From CANHVK01 sp046304235 (GTDB lineage Bacteria > Bacteroidota > Bacteroidia > Flavobacteriales_D > Crocinitomicaceae), in NCBI GenBank assembly GCA_046304235.1, contig JBKCEW010000005.1, positions 1-16,637 on the forward strand: 16,637 bases of DNA, in the 5' to 3' direction. Shown here piece by piece: positions 1 through 5,991 of the stretch (positions are counted from its first letter, which is position 1; each line of letters starts with the position of its first letter). A model generated the notes under the pieces. That model did no database searches, had not been told where the DNA came from, and saw nothing but the letters and a program-made list of their open reading frames with translations. The position numbers and the translations under genes were made by a program.

Positions 1-159
1 CTTATTATCTATAGGCAGGCAAATTAATTTTGAGTCATTAAAATAAAACTTTACTTTTTTACCTGGTATTAATTCAAACTTTTGGTTTTGATTTAATCTT
101 ATTTCGTTGCAACCAATTAAAATTTGGATAAAAAAAATATAAAAAAGTAAAAGTCTCAT
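1..159 (-). CDS. Putative lipoprotein, N-terminal part (gene runs off the left edge)
   Basis: An open frame of 53 codons starts with ATG at 159 and stays open to base 1, so the rest of the gene lies outside the window. The first 17 residues form a hydrophobic signal (MRLLLFYIFFIQ) ending in ILIGC, a good lipobox with Cys17 as the likely lipidated residue. What follows is polar (NEIRLNQNQKFELIPGKKV) and matches no family I know. The start lies only 4 bases after the stop of the lipoprotein gene at 164-802, so the two are probably co-transcribed and translationally coupled. That pairing suggests a joint envelope function, but this is inference from spacing. The function is unknown. Confidence 0.62.
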   Translation of the reverse strand, partial: MRLLLFYIFFIQILIGCNEIRLNQNQKFELIPGKKVKFYFNDSKLICLPIDNK

Positions 160-163
160 ATTT

Positions 164-802
164 TTAAAATATTGTAGTTGATTTAGTATTTTTAAACTTA
201 TTATAAACACCAGCAGCACCAGACAAGGTTACTATAATGTCAATTCTATTTTCCCAAATCCATTTTGCTGTTACATCAATTGCATGAAGTGTAGCCTTAC
301 ATACTTTACATTCTTTTTTTACAGAATCCTCAGGAGCTAAAGCCTTCGCAACTCTAGTATTATCAATATATAAGGCATCATTTAATGTGCTTGCTTCATT
401 CATTGAATTTGCAATATAATACATTTGAGACAAATCGAAACTAGCAATAATTTCATCATTTGAAATTCCAGATTTATGATAATCATAAATTGTTTTATAT
501 AAATTAATTGCAGCATCTGAAAACTCAGTACCATTTTCTAGCTTTAATGAGGTCAAAAATTGATCAAATGTCGGCAAATCTTGTGTTGATTTTTCTCTAG
601 AATTGTTTAAATCTGCCATAAATGGCCTAGTCTCATCAACACTTTGTGCAATTTTCTTTGCTAACTCTAATCTAAAATACTCTGATTTTTCTTCTAAACT
701 CATATTTTGAGTAGTTAATTGATTAGGTTGAACATTATTTTTTTTACAAGATGCAATTAATATTCCCGCAATAGCAAGAGAACAAAAAATTATTTTTTTC
801 AT
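164..802 (-). CDS. Uncharacterised lipoprotein with a C-terminal CxxC and hydrophobic helix
   Basis: The 212-residue product has a clear lipoprotein signal: MKKIIF, a hydrophobic stretch, then LIASC with Cys19 as the lipidation site, followed by the polar KKNN typical of mature Bacteroidota lipoproteins. Residues about 30-160 look helical and acidic, with no recognised catalytic motif. Near the end there is a Cys pair (CKVC, residues 165-168), then a Trp-containing stretch and a short hydrophobic segment with GAAG (about 188-200). I do not recognise the family. The ATG start is supported by the signal peptide and by an A/T-rich Bacteroidota-type leader just upstream. A second lipoprotein gene begins 4 bases after the stop. 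The purC terminator lies upstream, so this pair is probably transcribed from its own promoter between about 803 and 950. Confidence 0.75.
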   Translation of the reverse strand: MKKIIFCSLAIAGILIASCKKNNVQPNQLTTQNMSLEEKSEYFRLELAKKIAQSVDETRPFMADLNNSREKSTQDLPTFDQFLTSLKLENGTEFSDAAINLYKTIYDYHKSGISNDEIIASFDLSQMYYIANSMNEASTLNDALYIDNTRVAKALAPEDSVKKECKVCKATLHAIDVTAKWIWENRIDIIVTLSGAAGVYNKFKNTKSTTIF

Positions 803-865
803 TTTTAAAATTTAAATTAATAATAAACCCCTAATAGTAAGCGCTTTCAAAAGGATGTGCAAATC

Positions 866-880
866 AAAAAAAAAAAAAAA
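866..880. repeat. 15-base A homopolymer upstream of the lipoprotein pair
   Basis: There is an uninterrupted run of 15 A on the plus strand (T on the coding strand of the lipoprotein genes), 64 bases before the ATG at 802. On the minus strand a TTG (883-881) precedes the tract and a weak -7-like TCCTTTTG (855-848) follows it, so the run would lie in a promoter spacer if those elements are real. Runs of this length are prone to slippage. The rest of 803-950 is A/T-rich with no gene. Confidence 0.75.
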
Positions 881-951
881 CAATTCCAAATTTTAAGATT
901 TATTTTTTTTGATTTATTAGTTGTGATTGTAGTTTGAATTTAATGTAAAAC

Positions 952-984
952 AAAAAAGGTGACTGCATCGCTACAATCACCTTT
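952..984 (-). terminator. Rho-independent terminator of purC
   Basis: Read on the minus strand, AAAGGTGA (984-977) pairs with TCACCTTT (962-955). The stem continues inward through a T-G wobble and further pairs to a GCGA tetraloop of the GNRA type. It runs into six T (957-952). It lies 26 bases after the purC stop, which is where a terminator for the phoH-purC unit would be expected. Confidence 0.85.
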
Positions 985-1009
985 ACTTTAAACGAAATAA
1001 TAAATTGAA

Positions 1010-1957
1010 TTATATAGAATTCAAATATTCATCTACATTTTTCTGAATACGCTCCGTAATGTTACTATTATCTGCTTTTTCGAATTTTCTCCCTGAGATT
1101 TTCTCGAATAACTCAATGTAACGTGCTGTAACTAAATTTACAAAATCTTCGGGCATATCAGGAATTGTTTGTCCTTCTAATCCTTGGAAACCGTTTTCAA
1201 TTAACCATTGACGCACAAACTCCTTTGATAATTGCTTTTGGTCTTCTCCTTTTGCTTGACGTTCTTCGTATCCGTCAGCATAAAAATATCGGGATGAATC
1301 TGGTGTATGAATTTCATCTATCAAATAGATTTTCCCATCTTTTAAACCAAACTCATATTTAGTATCTACCAACAATAACCCTCTTTCTTTTGCCATTTCT
1401 GTTCCACGTTGAAATAAAGCTCTTGTATACGCTTCTAATTGCTCGTAAATATCTTTAGGAACATAATTGTTTGCTATGATATCTTCTCTAGAAATATCTT
1501 CATCGTGACCTGCATCTGCTTTTAAAGTCGGAGTAATAATTGGCTCTGGAAAACGATCGTTTTCTTTCATTCCTTCTGGCATTTCTACTCCACAGATAGT
1601 TCTTCTACCTGCTTTGTATTCTCTGGCAGCATGTCCCGACAAATAACCACGTATTACCATCTCTACACGGATGGGTTCACATTTTAACCCAACTGAAACC
1701 GTTGGATCTGGTGAAGCCATTAACCAATTTGGAACGATATCTTTTGTAGCATCTAAAAATATGGTAGCAATTTGATTTAATACTTGTCCTTTATATGGAA
1801 TTCCTTTTGGTAAAATATGGTCAAACGCAGAAATTCTATCTGATGCAACCATTACTACTAAATCATTTTCTAAGGTATAAACATCTCTTACTTTTCCGTT
1901 ATATACTGACAATTGTCCCGGAAATTGAAAATTGGTGTTTTTTATTGTATTACCCAT
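1010..1957 (-). CDS. purC: Phosphoribosylaminoimidazole-succinocarboxamide synthase (SAICAR synthetase)
   Basis: PurC is a cytosolic purine-pathway enzyme that joins CAIR and L-aspartate using ATP to give SAICAR. Family motifs are present in order: GKVRDVY (21-27) in the ATP-binding glycine-rich region, SDRISAFD (39-46), VIRGYLSGHAAREY (101-114), TPTLKADAGHDEDIS (142-156), VDTKYEFG (197-204) and IDEIHTPDSSRYF (213-225). At 315 residues it belongs to the long form also seen in yeast and actinobacteria, not the roughly 237-residue form of E. coli. The start is the ATG at 1957, directly preceded by a run of 7-base repeats. phoH lies 85 bases upstream on the same strand, and I see no good promoter in between, so the two may be co-transcribed. 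A strong terminator follows the stop. Confidence 0.96.
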   Translation of the reverse strand: MGNTIKNTNFQFPGQLSVYNGKVRDVYTLENDLVVMVASDRISAFDHILPKGIPYKGQVLNQIATIFLDATKDIVPNWLMASPDPTVSVGLKCEPIRVEMVIRGYLSGHAAREYKAGRRTICGVEMPEGMKENDRFPEPIITPTLKADAGHDEDISREDIIANNYVPKDIYEQLEAYTRALFQRGTEMAKERGLLLVDTKYEFGLKDGKIYLIDEIHTPDSSRYFYADGYEERQAKGEDQKQLSKEFVRQWLIENGFQGLEGQTIPDMPEDFVNLVTARYIELFEKISGRKFEKADNSNITERIQKNVDEYLNSI

Positions 1958-1964
1958 ATTAAGT

Positions 1965-1999
1965 TATGATTTATGAATTATGAATTATAATTTATGATT
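1965..1999 (-). repeat. Heptanucleotide tandem array A (ATTCATA/AATCATA type)
   Basis: On the minus strand, from 1999 down to 1965, five consecutive 7-base units read AATCATA, AATTATA, ATTCATA, ATTCATA, AATCATA. A degenerate sixth unit, ACTTAAT (1964-1958), is followed at once by the purC ATG. The array therefore forms the purC leader and occupies the place of its ribosome binding site. Confidence 0.8.
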
Positions 2000-2015
2000 T
2001 TTATATAAAAATATC

Positions 2016-2057
2016 TCTTTACTATTCACTATTGCCTTTTGCCTACTGCCTACTGCC
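2016..2057 (-). repeat. Heptanucleotide tandem array B (GGCARTA type), overlapping the phoH stop
   Basis: On the minus strand from 2057 the units are GGCAGTA, GGCAGTA, GGCAAAA, GGCAATA, GTGAATA and the degenerate GTAAAGA. Two units are identical and the copies decay away from phoH. The phoH stop codon (2045-2043) is formed inside the array, so the last PhoH residues (GSRQ) are encoded by repeat units. Array A follows about 16 bases further on, with the same 7-base period but a different unit. Confidence 0.82.
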
Positions 2058-3014
2058 TAAATCCTGACTCTTCTCCTGTTCCTCTTTAATAGCAAATGCA
2101 TCAATTATTTTTTTAACCAAAGGATGTCGAATTACATCATTCTGATTCAATCGTACAACTCCTATACCATCCACATCCTTCAATGCATCTAGCGCATATT
2201 TTAATCCTGATTTTTGTTTGCTTGGTAAATCAACTTGTGACATATCACCCGTAATGATAAATTGAGCTGTTTGTCCCATACGTGTCAAAAACATTTTCAT
2301 CTGCATTACAGTTGCATTTTGCGCTTCATCCAAGATAACGAAAGCATTATCCAAGGTTCTACCTCTCATAAATGCTAACGGAGCGATTTCAATGATCCCG
2401 AATTCCATCATCTGCCCTAATTTCTCCGGTGGAATCATATCTCGTAAAGCATCGTATAAGGGCATCATGTAGGGATCTAATTTCTCTTTCATATCACCCG
2501 GTAAAAAACCAAGATTTTCTCCTGCTTCTACTGCTGGTCGAGTTAATATAATTCGTTTAACTTCTTTTGCTTTCAATGCTTTAACGGCCAGAGCAATCGC
2601 TGTATAAGTTTTACCTGTACCAGCCGGTCCAACCGCAAAAACCATCGCGTTTTTACTAGCAGTTTCAACCAAACGCTGTTGATTAATGGTTTTAGCTTTT
2701 ATTTTACTACCTCCATTACCATGTACTAAAACCTCATCTCCATGAACTACCGGTTTTATTGTTGCATCTTCTAACAAAACTTGTTCTATAATATTTTCAT
2801 TCAATGTATTGAAACGATGATAATATTCAGACAATTGGATGATTTTTTTCTCAAAAAGTTCTATAATCTCTTCTTCACCAAGTACAGAAATATCATTTCC
2901 TCGTGAGACAATTTTTAATTTTGGAAAGTACCGTTTTAATATTTGTAAATAAACATTATTAACTCCAAAAAACTCCACTGGATTAATACCTTCGATTGTA
3001 ATAACTTTCTCCAA
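2043..3014 (-). CDS. phoH: PhoH-family ATPase
   Basis: This is a PhoH-like cytosolic P-loop NTPase; relatives such as E. coli YbeZ are linked to RNA metabolism and ribosome function. The 323-residue product has an N-terminal region (about 1-100) of the kind seen in PhoH-like proteins, a Walker A GPAGTGKT (129-136), the LTRPAVEAGENLGFLPGD region (157-174) and a Walker B ILDEAQN (227-233). A TGDMSQ segment (255-260) and the HPLV end of the domain follow. Length and domain order are normal. The final GSRQ is unlike a conserved tail and is encoded by the GGCAGTA tandem repeat. purC follows on the same strand. A divergent SAM hydrolase gene begins 100 bases upstream, and a -7-like TAACTTTG box lies at 3082-3075. 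Confidence 0.95.
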   Translation of the reverse strand: MEKVITIEGINPVEFFGVNNVYLQILKRYFPKLKIVSRGNDISVLGEEEIIELFEKKIIQLSEYYHRFNTLNENIIEQVLLEDATIKPVVHGDEVLVHGNGGSKIKAKTINQQRLVETASKNAMVFAVGPAGTGKTYTAIALAVKALKAKEVKRIILTRPAVEAGENLGFLPGDMKEKLDPYMMPLYDALRDMIPPEKLGQMMEFGIIEIAPLAFMRGRTLDNAFVILDEAQNATVMQMKMFLTRMGQTAQFIITGDMSQVDLPSKQKSGLKYALDALKDVDGIGVVRLNQNDVIRHPLVKKIIDAFAIKEEQEKSQDLGSRQ

Positions 3015-3063
3015 ACGTTTGCCTATTAATTTCTATTGATGAATATTAAACTGAATTAAATTA

Positions 3064-3071
3064 TAAATTTG
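3064..3071 (+). promoter_or_regulatory. Candidate -7 box TAAATTTG for the SAM hydrolase gene
   Basis: TAAATTTG matches the Bacteroidota -7 consensus TAnnTTTG exactly and lies 43 bases before the ATG at 3115. The nearest upstream TTG (3036-3038) is 25 bases away, longer than the usual 17-23, so the -33 element is uncertain. Confidence 0.45.
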
Positions 3072-3074
3072 TAA

Positions 3075-3082
3075 CAAAGTTA
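3075..3082 (-). promoter_or_regulatory. Candidate -7 box TAACTTTG for phoH-purC
   Basis: On the minus strand TAACTTTG (3082-3075) matches TAnnTTTG and lies 60 bases before the phoH ATG. A TTG (3100-3098) stands 15 bases upstream of it, slightly closer than usual. It is separated by three bases from the opposing candidate box at 3064-3071, so the two divergent promoters would overlap. Confidence 0.5.
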
Positions 3083-3114
3083 TATTTTTTTGTCAATCAA
3101 CAGTAACGAAAAGT

Positions 3115-3975
3115 ATGCATATCATCACACTTATAACCGATATGGGAACGCAAGACCACTATGTGGCTGCTATTAAAGGCGCTATATTAAAACGCATTCC
3201 CAATGTCCATATCGTTGACATCTCACACGAAGTACAGTCATTTTCAACCAATCAAGCTGCTTATTTTCTTAAAAGTTCTTTCGAAGATTTTCCTGAAGGA
3301 ACCATACACATTATTGGAGTACAAAGTGAACCTATCATTCATTTTGAATCTGAAAATATGAGCTCATACCCATCGGTATTGAAGTATAAAGGGCATTATT
3401 TTGTAGGAACTGATAATGGGGTTTTTAGTTTACTAGTTCAAGAAAATGATTTCGAGGGGTTTTGGCAATTAGACGATGTTTTATCAAATAAAAACGTATT
3501 CAATTTTCCAGTTAAAAATATATTAGTACCCGCTGCATGTCAATTAGCATTAGGAAAAGAAATCGATACTTTTGCTACCGAACAAGCAACTTTCAAAAGA
3601 CAAATTACATTCCATCCTACTATCGAACCGAATCTTATAAAAGGAAATGTCATACATATCGATCATTTCGGAAATTTAATCACAAACATAGATAAAGAGA
3701 CTTTCTATAAAGCAGGGAAAGATGTGCCATTCACGATCTTTTTTAGAAAAAAAGAATATTTCATTGACGAAATTTCCACTTCTTACACTGATGTACCTAA
3801 AGGAGAAAAAGTTGCGGTTTTTAATTCTAATAACTTACTCGAAATAGCCATCAATGAGGGAGCTAAAGATCGAAAAAATGGAGCTAGCACTCTATTTGGT
3901 GTATCAGTAAATGACATCGTTCGTATAGAATATTCTCCACGTGGTTCTAAAGAAACTCTTGAATCTCTTTTTTAA
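3115..3975 (+). CDS. SAM hydrolase / adenosyltransferase-family protein (DUF62)
   Basis: Members of this family (SAM hydroxide adenosyltransferase, related to fluorinase and chlorinase) use water to split S-adenosylmethionine into adenosine and methionine. The 286-residue product opens with the family signature TDMGTQDHYVAAIKG (8-22), then DISHEV (36-41) and a GTDNGVFSLL segment. The C-terminal domain carries DHFGNLITNI, the DxFGNxxTN motif that contacts SAM, and NSNNLLEIAINEGAK. No halogenase-type insertion is apparent, so hydrolysis is the likelier activity. The ATG at 3115 fits the usual family N-terminus. The downstream ABM-domain gene overlaps the stop by one base (TAATG), so the two are coupled. 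phoH is divergent. Confidence 0.88.
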   Translation: MHIITLITDMGTQDHYVAAIKGAILKRIPNVHIVDISHEVQSFSTNQAAYFLKSSFEDFPEGTIHIIGVQSEPIIHFESENMSSYPSVLKYKGHYFVGTDNGVFSLLVQENDFEGFWQLDDVLSNKNVFNFPVKNILVPAACQLALGKEIDTFATEQATFKRQITFHPTIEPNLIKGNVIHIDHFGNLITNIDKETFYKAGKDVPFTIFFRKKEYFIDEISTSYTDVPKGEKVAVFNSNNLLEIAINEGAKDRKNGASTLFGVSVNDIVRIEYSPRGSKETLESLF

Positions 3976-4259
3976 TGATCACGAGAATTGTTAAGCTGCA
4001 TTTTCAAGAAGAAAAAGTAGAAGATTTTTTGCTATTATTCGATCAAGTAGTTACGAAAGTTAATGGGTTTCCAGGTTGTCATAAAATGTATATGCTTCGT
4101 GACATCAACAATCCAGCGATTTTCATAACGCATAGTCTATGGGATTCAGAAGAAGATCTAAATAAATACAGAGATTCGGAACTTTTCCAATCAATTTGGC
4201 CAACAATAAAACCTTGGTTTGCGGAAAAACCTCAAGCATGGAGCTTGGATAATGTTTAA
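3975..4259 (+). CDS. Antibiotic biosynthesis monooxygenase (ABM) fold protein
   Basis: This 94-residue single-domain protein has the dimeric alpha-beta barrel pattern: MITRIVKLHFQEEKVEDFL, then a helix, NGFPGCHKMYMLRD, and THSLWDSEEDLNKYRDSELF. The last of these is the W.s.e....y..s..f end typical of ABM proteins. Members include quinol monooxygenases and heme-degrading enzymes, but many small ones have no known substrate, so a specific reaction cannot be assigned. Its start codon shares a base with the stop of the SAM hydrolase gene (TAATG), which indicates translational coupling. Its stop codon lies inside a tandem array of 7-base units. The pairing hints at a common role, which is inference only. 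Confidence 0.82.
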   Translation: MITRIVKLHFQEEKVEDFLLLFDQVVTKVNGFPGCHKMYMLRDINNPAIFITHSLWDSEEDLNKYRDSELFQSIWPTIKPWFAEKPQAWSLDNV

Positions 4260-4292
4260 TATTTAATGTTTGATGTTTGATGAATGATAAAG
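4251..4292 (+). repeat. Heptanucleotide tandem array C (RATGTTT type), overlapping a stop codon
   Basis: From 4251 the units read AATGTTT, AATATTT, AATGTTT, GATGTTT, GATGAAT, GATAAAG. The stop codon TAA (4257-4259) of the ABM gene is made across the first two units. The period of 7 matches arrays A and B, but the unit sequence is different. The end of the array also forms the left arm of the inverted repeat at 4281-4312. Confidence 0.78.
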
Positions 4293-4312
4293 CGTTTATT
4301 TTTTATCATTCA
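4281..4312. terminator. A/T-rich inverted repeat, possible terminator
   Basis: TGAATGATAAA (4281-4291) pairs perfectly with TTTATCATTCA (4302-4312) around a 10-base loop. It lies after the ABM gene and before the helicase gene on the same strand. There is no T run after the stem and the stem is A/T-rich, so terminator activity is uncertain. Confidence 0.35.
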
Positions 4313-4343
4313 AACAGATTTAAATAAGGTCTACTTTTATTAC

Positions 4344-4351
4344 TACCTTTA
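4344..4351 (+). promoter_or_regulatory. Candidate -7 box TACCTTTA before the helicase gene
   Basis: TACCTTTA followed by CAAAAA resembles the flavobacterial TAnnTTTGC pattern with one mismatch (A for G). It is 16 bases before the ATG at 4367. No convincing TTG stands at the -33 position. Confidence 0.33.
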
Positions 4352-4366
4352 CAAAAATCAATCAAG

Positions 4367-5497
4367 ATGCCTTTTTCTTCCTTGAGTCTTTCCCCAGTCC
4401 TTCTCAAAAACATTGAAAAACAAGATTACAAATCAATTTATCCAATACAAGAACAGGCAATACCTGCCATCTTAAAAAAGCAAGATGTACTAGGTATCGC
4501 TAAAACAGGCTCTGGGAAAACAGCTAGTTATGTGCTACCACTTTTGCATCAACTAGAAGGTTCAAAGCCTGCTAAAAACAGACATATAAAGACATTGATT
4601 TTGGTACCTACTCGTGAGCTAGCAGTTCAGGTAGGTGAGGTTGTTGATTTATTTAGTGAAGGTCTAAGCCCTTCGGTTAAATCATTGGCTGTATATGGTG
4701 GGGTATCAATCAATCCTCAAATGATTAAATTGCAAGGAGTTCAACTATTGATTGCAACTCCTGGCCGACTCATCGATTTGGTAGAATCAAAAGCAATTTC
4801 ATTAAGTGAAGTTGAAACATTGGTCTTAGATGAAGCTGATAAAATGTTGAATTTAGGATTTCAAGAAGAAGTGAATAAAATCATTTCATTGTGTCCAAAC
4901 AAACGTCAAAACATCTTGTTTTCAGCTACTTTAAGTGAAGAAATTGAAAATATTACGCAATTGGTGTTACACCAGCCAATTGTAATTAAAATAGATGAAG
5001 ATGAAAATACTATTGATAAAATCGTTCAAACAGGGTATTTTATATCGGAAGAAAAAAAAGGTCCTTTGCTGCGTTTTTTGATTCATAAAGAAAACATGCA
5101 GCAAGTATTGGTATTTACTTCTTCGACCTTCAAAGCTGATTCTGTGACTGAGAAATTAAATAAAAACGGCATAGAAGCGCGTGCCATTCATAGTAAAAAG
5201 AGCCAAGGTGCCCGTTTAGAAGCTTTGAATCGTTTTAAAGCTGGTAAAACTCGTGTATTAGTAACAACTGATTTGTTAGCTCGTGGAATAGACATTCAAT
5301 TTTTGCCTTATGTGATTAATTATGAATTACCAAGGTCTCCCAAAGACTATATTCACCGAATTGGTAGAACAGGAAGAGCGGAAGCATCTGGGGAAGCGAT
5401 TTCATTTGTTACACCAGATGACCAACATCATTTCAAAGTAATTCAAAAAAAGATGAAAAAATGGGTGACTATGGTAGATGGAGATTCATTGGTATAA
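4367..5497 (+). CDS. DEAD-box RNA helicase
   Basis: This ATP-dependent RNA-unwinding enzyme is probably involved in ribosome assembly or RNA turnover. All core motifs are visible: a Q motif (YKSIYPIQEQAIP, 21-33), motif I AKTGSGKT (45-52), Ia PTRELA (81-86), GG (111-112), TPGR (131-134), DEAD (155-158) and SAT (186-188). The second RecA domain has VLVFTSS (247-253), TTDLLARGIDI (300-310) and HRIGRTGR (330-337). At 376 residues it is almost only the helicase core: the basic or low-complexity C-terminal tail found in many RhlE-like flavobacterial proteins is missing, apart from a short KKMKKWV stretch. The start is the ATG at 4367, right before the conserved N-terminus. It appears to be a single-gene unit facing a convergent gene. 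Confidence 0.94.
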   Translation: MPFSSLSLSPVLLKNIEKQDYKSIYPIQEQAIPAILKKQDVLGIAKTGSGKTASYVLPLLHQLEGSKPAKNRHIKTLILVPTRELAVQVGEVVDLFSEGLSPSVKSLAVYGGVSINPQMIKLQGVQLLIATPGRLIDLVESKAISLSEVETLVLDEADKMLNLGFQEEVNKIISLCPNKRQNILFSATLSEEIENITQLVLHQPIVIKIDEDENTIDKIVQTGYFISEEKKGPLLRFLIHKENMQQVLVFTSSTFKADSVTEKLNKNGIEARAIHSKKSQGARLEALNRFKAGKTRVLVTTDLLARGIDIQFLPYVINYELPRSPKDYIHRIGRTGRAEASGEAISFVTPDDQHHFKVIQKKMKKWVTMVDGDSLV

Positions 5498-5534
5498 TGT
5501 CAACGTGTGAACAAGTCGTTCAAACTTGGTTCAA

Positions 5535-5576
5535 CTAATCAAAAATAAAAGTTGTTTTAATTAGCTTGAGCAGCTA
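5535..5576. terminator. Possible bidirectional terminator between convergent genes
   Basis: Two small inverted repeats lie between the helicase and the YKSEA-repeat gene. CTAATCAAAA (5535-5544) pairs with TTTTAATTAG (5555-5564) with one mismatch. TAGCT (5562-5566) pairs with AGCTA (5572-5576), the second arm including the stop of the minus-strand gene. Both are weak and lack long T runs. Confidence 0.33.
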
Positions 5577-5882
5577 TTTCATCCCAGCTTCACTTTTGTA
5601 TTTTGTAAAATAGACCTTAAGATTTGCTTCACTCTTATATTTTGTAAAATAAACTTTCCAATCCGCTTCACTTTTATAATCAGTCCAAAACCAGATACCA
5701 CTATACGATTTTGCTTCGCTTTTATATTTAGTTTCATAAACGATCATATCAGCTTCACTTTTATAATCCGTTACAAAAATAATTTTATCGGCTTCTGACT
5801 TGTAAGATGTTTTGTAAACCTTTTGTGCATTTGCAAATCCAAACATCAATAACATCATAAGTAAAATCAGTGAATTTTTCAT
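5574..5882 (-). CDS. Small exported YKSEA-repeat protein (DUF6150-like)
   Basis: The 102-residue product has a signal peptide (hydrophobic residues 4-17, then FANA before Gln20, a plausible signal peptidase I site). Almost all of the mature part is repeats: YKSEA occurs six times, starting at residues 27, 40, 53, 69, 82 and 95. The unit is about 13 residues, of the form x-V-Y-x-T-x-YKSEAD-x; the step from the third to the fourth copy is 16 because of an inserted SYSGIWFW-type segment. Short exported proteins with VY..YKSEAD-like repeats occur widely in Bacteroidota, and I believe they are grouped as DUF6150; their function is unknown. The alternating hydrophobic and polar pattern would suit short beta strands. 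It is convergent with the helicase gene and lies downstream of the ald-like gene with a 109-base gap. Confidence 0.85.
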   Translation of the reverse strand: MKNSLILLMMLLMFGFANAQKVYKTSYKSEADKIIFVTDYKSEADMIVYETKYKSEAKSYSGIWFWTDYKSEADWKVYFTKYKSEANLKVYFTKYKSEAGMK

Positions 5883-5991
5883 TTTTTTTAGTTTTTTTTC
5901 TTATTAATTAGAATTATAGGTTTATTACCTTATTTATAAAATCAGTTTAATGCTAAAACGTTAATTATAAACACTTAATTAATCATTAAAA

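Noticed and set aside
803..1009. Possible small RNA or tRNA in the spacer between the lipoprotein genes and purC
   Set aside because: Apart from the purC terminator and the A tract it is plain A/T-rich sequence with no tRNA-like arms or second stable hairpin.
3115..3975. Halogenase (chlorinase/fluorinase) assignment for the DUF62 protein
   Set aside because: I see no sign of the insertion typical of fluorinase and no biosynthetic context; hydrolysis of SAM is the family's general activity.
5574..5830. Regularly spaced repeats that might be a CRISPR array or non-coding satellite
   Set aside because: The repeats are in frame, encode YKSEA units of about 39 bases after a signal peptide, and vary at synonymous sites, so they belong to a protein.
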